A stretch of 13,060 nt of DNA, taken from the NCBI GenBank assembly GCA_019689775.1, contig JADGGV010000058.1, forward strand, positions 1 through 13,060, read 5' to 3'. Positions 7,844-13,060 of the stretch are shown here, in pieces; position 1 is the stretch's first letter; each line of letters begins with the position of its first letter. The notes beneath the pieces are model-generated. The model was not told the origin of the DNA and made no database searches. It worked only from the letters and a program-made list of their open reading frames with translations. The stretch comes from Gemmatimonadota bacterium (GTDB lineage Bacteria; Gemmatimonadota; Gemmatimonadetes; Longimicrobiales; RSA9). The translations under genes were made by a program, and so were the position numbers.

Positions 7844-7995
7844 TGGCCGCCGGCGGTGCGCCGGTTCGCGGCCGGCGCGTGGCGGGCGCCGCGGGCCCCG
7901 CGGACGCGGAAACCTCGCGCCGGCGAGGGACGTACATTACCGTGCCGCGGGGACCCGATCCCGCGCGCTCCGGCCCGACCCCGACCCCGACCCCA
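7844..7995. promoter_or_regulatory. Divergent intergenic region between tamA and the serine hydrolase gene
   Basis: These 152 bases must hold the promoters for both directions, unless the tamA message starts inside the neighbouring gene. I find no confident -35/-10 pair. The least GC-rich spot is CGTACATTAC at 7931-7940. It could supply a -10 (TACATT) for the rightward gene or TAATGT for the leftward one, but neither has a good -35. A GC palindrome, CCGCGGG-C-CCCGCGG, sits at 7889-7903. A hexamer repeat of three CCCGAC units plus CCC (7974-7994) directly abuts the serine hydrolase ATG, where a ribosome-binding site would normally be. Confidence 0.4.
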
Positions 7996-9411
7996 ATGAA
8001 CGCCATGCGGATGATCGCACGCAGCATCGCGCTCGCTCTCCTCGCCACGCCGTTGCTGGCCGCGGCGGCCGGCGCGCAGACGCGCCCGCCGGCGCGCGTC
8101 GTCCACGCCCGCGTGGATTCGCTGGCCCGCGCGTTCGTCGCGCAGCACCGCGCGCCGGGCGTGTCCGTCGCGGTGGTGCGTGGGAGCGATACGCTGATCC
8201 TGGCGGGGTACGGCGAAGCGGACCTCGAGAATCGGGTCCCGGCGACGGCCGCCACGCTCTACGAGATCGGCTCGATCACGAAGCAGTTCACGGCCGCCGC
8301 GGTGATGCGGCTCGTGGAGCAGGGGAGGGTCGCGCTCGACGACTCGATCGGCCGCCACGTTCCCGGGCTGCCGGCCGCGTGGCGCGGCGTCACCGTGCGC
8401 CAGCTCCTGAACCACACCTCCGGGATCCCCAGCTACACGGACGTCGGGCCGCGGTGGACGCGGCGCTGGGGCGAGGACATGCCGCCGGACACGCTCGTCG
8501 CGCTCACGGCGGACGACAGCCTGTGGTTCCAGCCGGGGACGAAGTGGCGCTACGACAACAGCGGCTATGTCGTGCTCGGGATGCTGCTCGACCACGTGAC
8601 CGGCGAGCCGTACCCGCGCTACATCGAGGAGAAGCTGCTGCGCCCGCTCGGGCTGGAGCACACCTACTACTGCGACACGCGGCGCCTCCTGCCGCACCGG
8701 GCCCGGGGCTACGACTGGGGCGCCGACGGCTGGAGCAACGCCGCCTACCTGAGCATGACGCAGCCGTACTCCGCCGGTGCGCTCTGCTCCACGGTCGGCG
8801 ACCTGGCGCGCTGGAACCGGCTGCTCGCCACCGGCGGCGTCGTCTCGCCGGCGTCGTACCGGGAGATGACGACACCCGTCGGCGCGGCGGCGGCGTCGAA
8901 GTACGGCTTCGGCCTGATGGTGGACACGCTCGCCGGGCACCGGATCGTCACGCACGGCGGCGGGATCCCCGGCTTCATCACCGCGAACGCCTACTTCCCG
9001 GCGGACTCGCTCTCGGTGACCGTGCTCACGAACTCGGGCACGGCGCGGCCGGACGCGCTGCTCCGCAACATCGCCCGCGTGGCGCTCGGGCTGCCGGTCG
9101 AGGCGGAGCCGCCGCGCGCGGAGCTGAGCGAGGCGGCGCGCCGGCGCTATGCCGGCCGCTACGAGTTGCGCATGCCCGACGGCACGGTGCGCCCGTTTAC
9201 GGTCATCGCCGGGAAGATGGCGCTCGTGGCGGAGGCCCCCGGGCAGCCGCCGATCGAGCTGATCCCGCTCGGGAACCACGCGTTCCGCACCGAGGTCGAC
9301 CGCACGTTCAAGCTCACGTTCACGCTCGACGGCGGCCACGCGACCGGCTTCACGCTCGTGCAGCGCGGGGCGACGCTCCAGGCCACGCGCGTCGGCGACG
9401 CGGGGCGCTGA
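7996..9411 (+). CDS. Secreted serine hydrolase, class C beta-lactamase / D-Ala-D-Ala carboxypeptidase fold
   Basis: This 471-residue exported protein begins with a signal peptide (MRMIARSIALALLATPLLAA, probable cleavage after AGA near residue 27). The catalytic domain (about 35-360) has the three active-site elements of the PF00144 family: S93-I-T-K96 with the nucleophile and general base, Y186-D-N188 as the YxN motif, and H320-G-G-G as the third motif. A separate C-terminal beta-domain (about 380-468, YAGRYEL to GFTLVQRG) resembles the DUF3471-type lipocalin-like domain often attached to such enzymes. Family members include esterases, D-amino-acid peptidases and beta-lactamases; the substrate cannot be told from the sequence, so resistance should not be assumed. 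ATG at 7996 is chosen because it places the signal peptide at the N-terminus. The frame is open back to 7843, but that part is proline-rich and non-conserved in look. In-frame ATGs at 8005 and 8011 are alternatives. No clear ribosome-binding site is present. Confidence 0.9.
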   Translation: MNAMRMIARSIALALLATPLLAAAAGAQTRPPARVVHARVDSLARAFVAQHRAPGVSVAVVRGSDTLILAGYGEADLENRVPATAATLYEIGSITKQFTAAAVMRLVEQGRVALDDSIGRHVPGLPAAWRGVTVRQLLNHTSGIPSYTDVGPRWTRRWGEDMPPDTLVALTADDSLWFQPGTKWRYDNSGYVVLGMLLDHVTGEPYPRYIEEKLLRPLGLEHTYYCDTRRLLPHRARGYDWGADGWSNAAYLSMTQPYSAGALCSTVGDLARWNRLLATGGVVSPASYREMTTPVGAAAASKYGFGLMVDTLAGHRIVTHGGGIPGFITANAYFPADSLSVTVLTNSGTARPDALLRNIARVALGLPVEAEPPRAELSEAARRRYAGRYELRMPDGTVRPFTVIAGKMALVAEAPGQPPIELIPLGNHAFRTEVDRTFKLTFTLDGGHATGFTLVQRGATLQATRVGDAGR

Positions 9412-9452
9412 GGGCCGGCCGATCACGGCAGCAAACGATCGGAGGGGGTCGA

Positions 9453-9815
9453 ATGTCGCAGCGCGGTGAGCTCCGCCTGAAGCGGGTCTACGAGCCGGCG
9501 TCGCCGGACGACGGGTTCCGCGTCTTTGTGGAGCGGCTCTGGCCGCGGGGGCTGACGAAGGCCGACGTCGCCGCCGACCTCTGGTTGCGCGACGTCGCGC
9601 CGAGCAAGGAGCTGCGCGAGTGGTACGGCCACGACCGGGCGCGCTGGCCCGAGTTCCGTCGGCGCTACCGCGCGGAGCTGGAGGGGCACGCCGAGGCGCT
9701 GGCGCGGCTGCGCGCCGAGCTGGAGCGTGGCCCGGTCACGCTCCTCTTCGCCGCGCGCGACCCCGAGCACAGCAGCGCGGCGGTGCTGCGGGAGTTCCTG
9801 GAGGGCAACGGCTAG
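9453..9815 (+). CDS. yeaO: DUF488 family protein, YeaO-like
   Basis: This 120-residue cytoplasmic protein closely follows the DUF488/YeaO pattern: RVYEPASPDDGFRVFVERLWPRG (split here only by description) at residues 11-33, W44-x-x-D47-x-A-P-S at 44-51, a short LREWYGHD segment (54-61), RWPEFRRRY (64-72), and TLLFAARD near the end (96-103). Its length matches the family. The biochemical role of the family is not established. A strong purine-rich ribosome site GGAGGGGGT (9441-9449) lies 3 bases before the ATG, fixing the start. It follows the serine hydrolase after 41 bases and precedes the DinB-like gene by 19 bases, so it is probably co-transcribed with the latter. The same pair order may hint at a shared small-molecule or stress role, but that is inference. 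Confidence 0.88.
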   Translation: MSQRGELRLKRVYEPASPDDGFRVFVERLWPRGLTKADVAADLWLRDVAPSKELREWYGHDRARWPEFRRRYRAELEGHAEALARLRAELERGPVTLLFAARDPEHSSAAVLREFLEGNG

Positions 9816-9834
9816 GCGGCCGGGAAGGGACCTC

Positions 9835-10335
9835 ATGACGGAGATCCAGACGTTCTCGACGGACCCGAAGCGGGAGCTGCTGCGGCACACGCTGGCGACG
9901 CTCGCGTACCGCGGCGGGAAGGCCGTGCGCGGCGCGCCGGCTGGCTTCGCGGAGTTCCGCGTCGGCCCCGACACGCGTACGCCGGCGCGGATCCTGGCGC
10001 ACATCGGCGACCTGCTCGACTGGGCGCTCTGGCTGGCGCGCGGGGAGCACCGCTGGAAGGACTCCGAGCCCCTGCCGTGGGATGCCGAGGTCGAGCGCTT
10101 CTTCGCCGGGCTGGCTGCGCTCGACGCGTACCTGGCGTCGGACGCGGCGCTGGGGCGCCCTGCGGAGGTGCTGTTCCAGGGGCCGGTCGCCGACGCGCTG
10201 ACGCACGTCGGCCAACTCACGATGCTCCGCCGGCTGGCCGGCTCGCCCGTGCGCGGCGAGAACTACGCGCGCGCCGAGATCGTGGCCGGCCGGGTCGGCG
10301 CCGAGCAGGCGGCGTCGCGCGTCGAGTTCGACTGA
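9835..10335 (+). CDS. DinB-like four-helix-bundle protein
   Basis: This 166-residue protein is predicted to be mostly helical, with the DinB/YfiT superfamily layout. An N-terminal helix (12-30) is followed by a helix carrying H56 in ILAHIGDLLDWAL (53-65), a third helix around 83-101, and a helix carrying H124 in ADALTHVGQLTMLRRL (119-134). The superfamily usually binds a metal with three histidines, the last two spaced HxxxH. Here the first of that pair is D120, so the site would be His-Asp-His. Members include thiol-dependent transferases and damage-induced proteins; no specific activity can be assigned. GGGAAGGGA (9822-9830), 4 bases before the ATG, serves as the ribosome-binding site. Only 19 bases separate it from the YeaO-like gene, consistent with one transcript. 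A stable hairpin follows its stop codon. Confidence 0.8.
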   Translation: MTEIQTFSTDPKRELLRHTLATLAYRGGKAVRGAPAGFAEFRVGPDTRTPARILAHIGDLLDWALWLARGEHRWKDSEPLPWDAEVERFFAGLAALDAYLASDAALGRPAEVLFQGPVADALTHVGQLTMLRRLAGSPVRGENYARAEIVAGRVGAEQAASRVEFD

Positions 10336-10365
10336 GCGCCGTCGCCCGCTCCCGACGCACGCGCC

Positions 10366-10400
10366 GCGGCGCGGGCCTCACCCGCTCGGGCCCGCGCCGC
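10366..10400 (+). terminator. 12-bp GC hairpin after the yeaO-dinB-like pair
   Basis: Bases 10366-10377 (GCGGCGCGGGCC) and 10389-10400 (GGCCCGCGCCGC) are perfect reverse complements around an 11-base loop, starting 31 bases after the DinB-like stop. No U-tract follows, so it is either a U-less terminator or a 3'-end hairpin separating this transcript from the next gene pair. Confidence 0.45.
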
Positions 10401-10456
10401 CGGTCCCCGCACGGAAGTTGCTACGCCGCCCGCCGAATCGGTGACCGGAGGCGCGG

Positions 10457-10993
10457 ATGGCCATGTCGGTGCGGAGGTGGGCGGGCGTCGCGGCGTGCGC
10501 ATTCGTCGCGCTGTTCGCCGTCGGCCGGGACGCGACGGCGCAGAACCGGCTGCTGACCGCCGGGATCGGCGGCGTGGCCGGGCTCACGGCGGGCGGGTAC
10601 ATCTCGCTCAGCATCATCGTCGCCCGGGCCCGCCACGGGGACTACGTCTACGCGCTGAACGACGTCCTCGGCTGGGGCTCGGTGCCGGTGCTGCTCGGCG
10701 CCGGCACCGGCGCGGCCGTCGGCTACCTCGACCCGCCGCGGCTGCTGCGCACGGTGGTCGGCGGCACGGCCGGGACGCTGCTCGGCCTGGGGGCCGGTCT
10801 CGTCATCGGCCGCTCCGTCTGGCCGCCGCCCGAGGGGAAGTGGGCCGGCGCCGCCATCGGCGCCGGCGCCGGGCTCGTGCTCGGCAGCGTCGTCGGCCTC
10901 CTCTGGCCGGGCGGCACCGCCGCCGCCCGCGGTGAGGCGACGACGTCGCCCCGCGCCGCCCGGGTTCCCATCGGCCTGACGCTGCGCCTCTGA
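10457..10993 (+). CDS. Exported glycine-rich membrane protein of unknown function
   Basis: I do not recognise this 178-residue protein. It starts with a signal-like segment (R6-R7, hydrophobic 9-22, possible cleavage at ATAQ, residue 29). It then has four glycine-rich hydrophobic stretches: about 33-56 (GIGGVAGLTAGG), 74-92 (GAGTGAAVG), 97-117 (VGGTAGTLLGLGAG) and 130-150 (GAAIGAGAGLVLG). Their repeated small-residue spacing (GxxxG) resembles glycine-zipper proteins that insert into or rest on membranes. The tail is Ala/Arg-rich and ends VPIGLTLRL, which could be a beta-strand. GGAGG at 10447-10451, 5 bases before the ATG, supports this start; Met3 is the alternative. The next gene begins 5 bases after the stop with no ribosome-binding site of its own, so the two are probably translationally coupled. 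Confidence 0.75.
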   Translation: MAMSVRRWAGVAACAFVALFAVGRDATAQNRLLTAGIGGVAGLTAGGYISLSIIVARARHGDYVYALNDVLGWGSVPVLLGAGTGAAVGYLDPPRLLRTVVGGTAGTLLGLGAGLVIGRSVWPPPEGKWAGAAIGAGAGLVLGSVVGLLWPGGTAAARGEATTSPRAARVPIGLTLRL

Positions 10994-10998
10994 CGCCG

Positions 10999-12168
10999 GT
11001 GCGCGCGTGGCCCGGAGCGGCGCTGGCCGCCGCTCTCGCCGCCGCCTGCGGCCAGACGCCCTCGCTCCCGGAGGTGCGGCCCGTCGCCGAGCCGCCCGCG
11101 GCCGACGTCGAGAGCGTCGTCTTCCTGATCGGCGACGCCGGCCTCGCGCGCCCCGGCCGCTCCCCCGTCCTCGAGCGGCTGCGGCGCGAGGTCGAGGAGT
11201 GGGCCGCGCGACTCCGGCGTGATTCCGCCGTCGTCGTCCTGTTCCTGGGCGACAACGCCTACCCCGAGGGCGTCCACGCCCGCGGCACGCGCGCGTACGT
11301 CGAGGACCGGCTGCACCTGCTCGCGCAGGCGGCCGTCGTCGCCGGACCGCAGGCGACGCGCTTCCACGCGCCCGCCATCTTCCTGGCCGGAAACCACGAC
11401 TGGGGGAAGCGCCCCGCGCCCGAGGGGCTCGCCCAGCTCCTGCACCAGGACACGCTCATCGACAGCCTCCGCGCCGCCGGCCACGATGTCCGCCTCATGC
11501 CGGATCCCGGCAAGCCCAAGATCGCCGTCGTCGACGTCCGGCGGCACCTCCGCCTCGTCCTGATCGACACCTCCTGGTGGCTCCTCGCCTCGCCGTTCCC
11601 GGAGACCGGCGCGTTCCTCGCCCAGATCCGCGACGCGCTGCGCGGCGCCGGCGGCCGCGCCGTCCTCATGGCCTCCCACCACCCCTTCAAGTCCGGCGCC
11701 TCGCACGGCGGCCTCGTGCCGTTCTGGAAAACCCTCGGCGTGCGCTACCTCCTCGCCCGCTCCGGCGCGCTCCTCCAGGACCTCAACTCCATCCCGTACC
11801 GCCGTCTCGTCGACGGGATGCGCGCCGTCTTCCGCGAGACCGGCGCCCCGCTCCTCTACGCGGGCGGCCACGACCACACCCTCCAGGTCATCGAGCGCTT
11901 CGATCCCGAGGACCCGCTCCACATGGTCGTCAGCGGCGCCGCCAGCAAGACCGGCCGCGTCGGCTACGTCGAGGGGATGGTCTACCGCGGCGCCAAGGCC
12001 GGCTACATGCGCCTCGAGACGCTGCGCGACGGCCGCGTCTACCTGTTCGTCACCGCCGCCGACCCCCGGTACCAGGCCTGCGACCAGACCGACGACGCGG
12101 CGCTGCGCGAATGCATGCGCCAGGGCGTGGCGGCGTACGAGACCGACTACGCCGCCCGGCTGAAGTAG
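10999..12168 (+). CDS. Purple-acid-phosphatase-type metallophosphoesterase, probable lipoprotein
   Basis: This 389-residue calcineurin-like phosphoesterase has its dinuclear-metal motifs in order: GDAG (D46), GDNAY (D85, N86, Y88), GNHD (N132-H133-D134), ASHHP (H227/H228) and GGHDH (H291, H293). The first motif is GDxG instead of DxH, and the second has the GDxxY tyrosine, the arrangement of purple acid phosphatases, where that Tyr binds ferric iron. The substrate is unknown; family enzymes hydrolyse phosphate mono- or diesters outside the cytoplasm. The N-terminus is a short hydrophobic leader ending in AAAC17, a plausible though imperfect lipobox, suggesting membrane anchoring after export. 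The start is GTG at 10999, only 5 bases after the upstream stop and without a ribosome-binding site, implying coupling to the glycine-rich protein. Two C-terminal cysteines (361 and 372) could form a disulfide. No later start would keep the leader. Confidence 0.88.
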   Translation: MRAWPGAALAAALAAACGQTPSLPEVRPVAEPPAADVESVVFLIGDAGLARPGRSPVLERLRREVEEWAARLRRDSAVVVLFLGDNAYPEGVHARGTRAYVEDRLHLLAQAAVVAGPQATRFHAPAIFLAGNHDWGKRPAPEGLAQLLHQDTLIDSLRAAGHDVRLMPDPGKPKIAVVDVRRHLRLVLIDTSWWLLASPFPETGAFLAQIRDALRGAGGRAVLMASHHPFKSGASHGGLVPFWKTLGVRYLLARSGALLQDLNSIPYRRLVDGMRAVFRETGAPLLYAGGHDHTLQVIERFDPEDPLHMVVSGAASKTGRVGYVEGMVYRGAKAGYMRLETLRDGRVYLFVTAADPRYQACDQTDDAALRECMRQGVAAYETDYAARLK

Positions 12169-12222
12169 GCGGCGCCACGGCCTGCGGGTCGGCGCTCGCC
12201 GTCGTCGCGCTCATCAAGCCCC

Positions 12223-12259
12223 TTGACGCGGCCCTGGTAAGTTATTACTTACGGTAAGT
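12223..12259 (+). promoter_or_regulatory. Promoter with palindromic operator for the arsR-SRPBCC operon
   Basis: A TTGACG -35-like hexamer lies at 12223-12228. GTAAGT-TATT-ACTTAC at 12237-12252 is a perfect 6-bp inverted repeat with a 4-base centre, typical in size and AT-content of ArsR-family operators. A third GGTAAGT copy (12253-12259) repeats 12236-12242 directly and runs into the GTG start codon. A -10 would fall inside the palindrome (TATTAC 12243-12248, spacing 14, or TTACTT 12245-12250, spacing 16), so a bound repressor would block RNA polymerase. The local AT-richness contrasts with the flanks. Confidence 0.7.
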
Positions 12260-12581
12260 GGCAACTAACGTAGACGCCCGGCTCGAAGCGCTCGGAGATC
12301 CGACGCGACGCGCCATCGTCGACCGGCTGCGCGCCGGGCCGATGGCGGTGGGCGAGCTCGCGCGTGAGTTTCCGATCAGCCGGCCGGCGATCTCGCAGCA
12401 CCTTCGGGTGCTGAAGGACGCGGGGCTGGTGGTGGACCAGCCGGTGGGCAACCGGCGGCTCTACCGGCTCGACCCCGCGGGGTTTGACTCGCTGCGTGCG
12501 TACTTCGAGGAGTTCTGGGCGCAGGCGCTCCAAGCCTTCAAGGAGAGGGCGGAGCAACCATCAACGGGGAGGCGACGGTGA
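12258..12581 (+). CDS. ArsR-family winged-helix transcriptional repressor
   Basis: This 107-residue DNA-binding protein opens with the family hallmark ALGDPTRRAIVDRL (11-24). It continues with a helix-turn-helix, MAVGELAREF (29-38) then the recognition helix SRPAISQHLRVLKDAGLV (41-58), and a wing at GNRRLYRLDP (64-73). A C-terminal dimer helix (77-97) and an Arg-rich tail follow. It has no cysteine and no CxC metal site, so it is not a classical arsenic or metal sensor. ArsR proteins next to SRPBCC genes are a common arrangement whose inducer is mostly unknown. The start is GTG at 12258, which places ALGDPTRR at the usual distance from the N-terminus. No ribosome-binding site precedes it, and the promoter lies so close that the mRNA may be leaderless. 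It probably represses its own operon through the palindrome that ends 6 bases before the start. Confidence 0.92.
   Translation: MATNVDARLEALGDPTRRAIVDRLRAGPMAVGELAREFPISRPAISQHLRVLKDAGLVVDQPVGNRRLYRLDPAGFDSLRAYFEEFWAQALQAFKERAEQPSTGRRR
12566..12572 (+). promoter_or_regulatory. Ribosome-binding site of the SRPBCC gene, inside arsR
   Basis: GGGGAGG lies in the last codons of arsR, 5 bases before the GTG at 12578. It selects that start and, with the GTGA overlap, indicates coupled translation. It contrasts with arsR itself, which has none. Confidence 0.7.
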
Positions 12582-13060
12582 CGACGACGGCGACGGCGGC
12601 GAACGAGGCCGCGGGGGTCCCGGTGCGGAAGGCCGTGACGGTGGGCGTGAGCGCGGAGCACGCGTTCCGGGTGTTCACGGAGGAAGTCGACACGTGGTGG
12701 CCGCGCTCGCACCACATCGGGACGTCGCCGATGCGGCGGGTCCTGATCGAGCCGCGCGTGGGCGGGCGCTGCTACACGGAGCAGGAGGACGGCACGGAGT
12801 GCGACTGGGGCTCGGTGCTGGTCTGGGAGCCGCCGCGTCGGCTGGTGTTCGCGTGGCAGATCACGCTGGCGTGGGAGTACGAGCCGGACCTGGCGAGGTC
12901 GAGCGAGGTGGAGGTGCGGTTCACGCCGCTGGCGGATGGGGGCACGCGGGTGGAGCTGGAGCATCGCCACTTCGAGCGGCACGGTCCGGGGAGCGAGCGG
13001 ATGCGGTCGGGGGTGGACGGCGCGGATGGTTGGGGCGCGCTGCTGGGGCTGTTCGCGGCG
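12578..13060 (+). CDS. SRPBCC / AHSA1-like domain protein (cut by the window edge)
   Basis: 161 codons are visible with no stop, so the 3' end is outside the window. Family length suggests only a few to a few tens of residues are missing. The fold is the START/Bet v1-like helix-grip with a hydrophobic cavity. Recognisable AHSA1-family stretches are VSAEHAFRVFTEEVDTWWPR (24-43), SHHIGTSP (44-51), IEPRVGGRCY (57-66), CDWGSVLVWEPPRRLVFAWQI (75-95, described in one run of segments CDWGSVLVW and EPPRRLVFAWQI), VEVRFTPLADGGTRVELEH (111-129) and a C-terminal helix beginning GADGWGALL (148-156). Such proteins bind or modify small hydrophobic molecules; the ligand is unknown. The GTG start overlaps the arsR stop (GTGA, 12578-12581), so the repressor and this protein are made together. 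A ligand-responsive operon is the simplest reading, but that is inference. Confidence 0.9.
   Translation, partial: MTTTATAANEAAGVPVRKAVTVGVSAEHAFRVFTEEVDTWWPRSHHIGTSPMRRVLIEPRVGGRCYTEQEDGTECDWGSVLVWEPPRRLVFAWQITLAWEYEPDLARSSEVEVRFTPLADGGTRVELEHRHFERHGPGSERMRSGVDGADGWGALLGLFAA

Noticed and set aside
7889..7903. GC palindrome CCGCGGG-C-CCCGCGG as an operator shared by the divergent genes
   Set aside because: Short GC-only palindromes are frequent by chance in this composition and there is no second copy, so it is only mentioned under the intergenic region.
5523..8255. Upstream in-frame extension of TamB giving a protein of about 2600 residues
   Set aside because: The extension is an out-of-frame reading of tamA and the antisense of the serine hydrolase, rich in Arg/Ala/Pro. 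The coupled ATG at 5522 with its ribosome site and anchor segment is far better supported.
7996..9411. Calling the serine hydrolase an AmpC antibiotic-resistance enzyme
   Set aside because: The SxxK/YxN/HxG set is shared by esterases and peptidases of the same fold. The HGG third motif and extra C-terminal domain do not point to AmpC.
7402..9426. Minus-strand open frame of over 600 codons opposite the serine hydrolase
   Set aside because: It is Arg/Glu/His-rich without motifs and overlaps a gene with three complete catalytic motifs, so it is a shadow frame.
12461..12982. Minus-strand open frame opposite arsR and the SRPBCC gene
   Set aside because: Arg/Pro/His-rich shadow translation with no motif, lying opposite two well-supported genes.

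Overview
The window is very GC-rich DNA, except for one AT-rich island near the left end. It encodes a diderm (outer-membrane) envelope toolkit. The base composition, the large TamA/TamB pair with an unusual cysteine pair in its first POTRA-like region, and the many exported serine-hydrolase and phosphoesterase-like genes suggest an environmental Gemmatimonadota-type bacterium. The phylum is an inference from gene style; no rRNA or other phylogenetic marker is present.

Layout. Positions 1-428 hold no convincing gene. They contain an AT-rich palindromic element of about 218 bp (107-324) with long inverted terminal arms, then a GC-rich hairpin (342-372). On the minus strand, 7843 down to 429 is a two-gene operon: a TamA-like Omp85 outer-membrane barrel (7843-5522) followed, with a 1-base TGATG overlap, by a 1697-residue TamB-like inner-membrane-anchored protein (5522-429). 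Together they would form a periplasm-spanning translocation/assembly or lipid-transport module. A 152-base divergent intergenic region (7844-7995) separates this operon from the plus-strand genes.

On the plus strand come: a secreted class C beta-lactamase-fold serine hydrolase (7996-9411); a tight pair of a DUF488/YeaO-like protein (9453-9815) and a DinB-like four-helix protein (9835-10335); a 12-bp GC-rich hairpin that may end that transcript; a second tight pair of a glycine-rich exported/membrane protein of unknown function (10457-10993) and a purple-acid-phosphatase-type metallophosphoesterase lipoprotein (10999-12168); and an ArsR-family repressor (12258-12581) overlapping by 4 bases a START/AHSA1-like SRPBCC gene (12578 to the window edge, nearly complete). 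The ArsR-SRPBCC operon has a clear palindromic AT-rich operator on its promoter, so close to the GTG start that the mRNA may be leaderless.

Nothing here is an obvious defence, CRISPR or prophage system. The points most worth a second look are the inverted-repeat AT island, a set of three 74-75-residue tandem repeats inside TamB with a lone cysteine, the cysteine pairs of the TamA homologue, and the self-contained ArsR operator/leaderless promoter.
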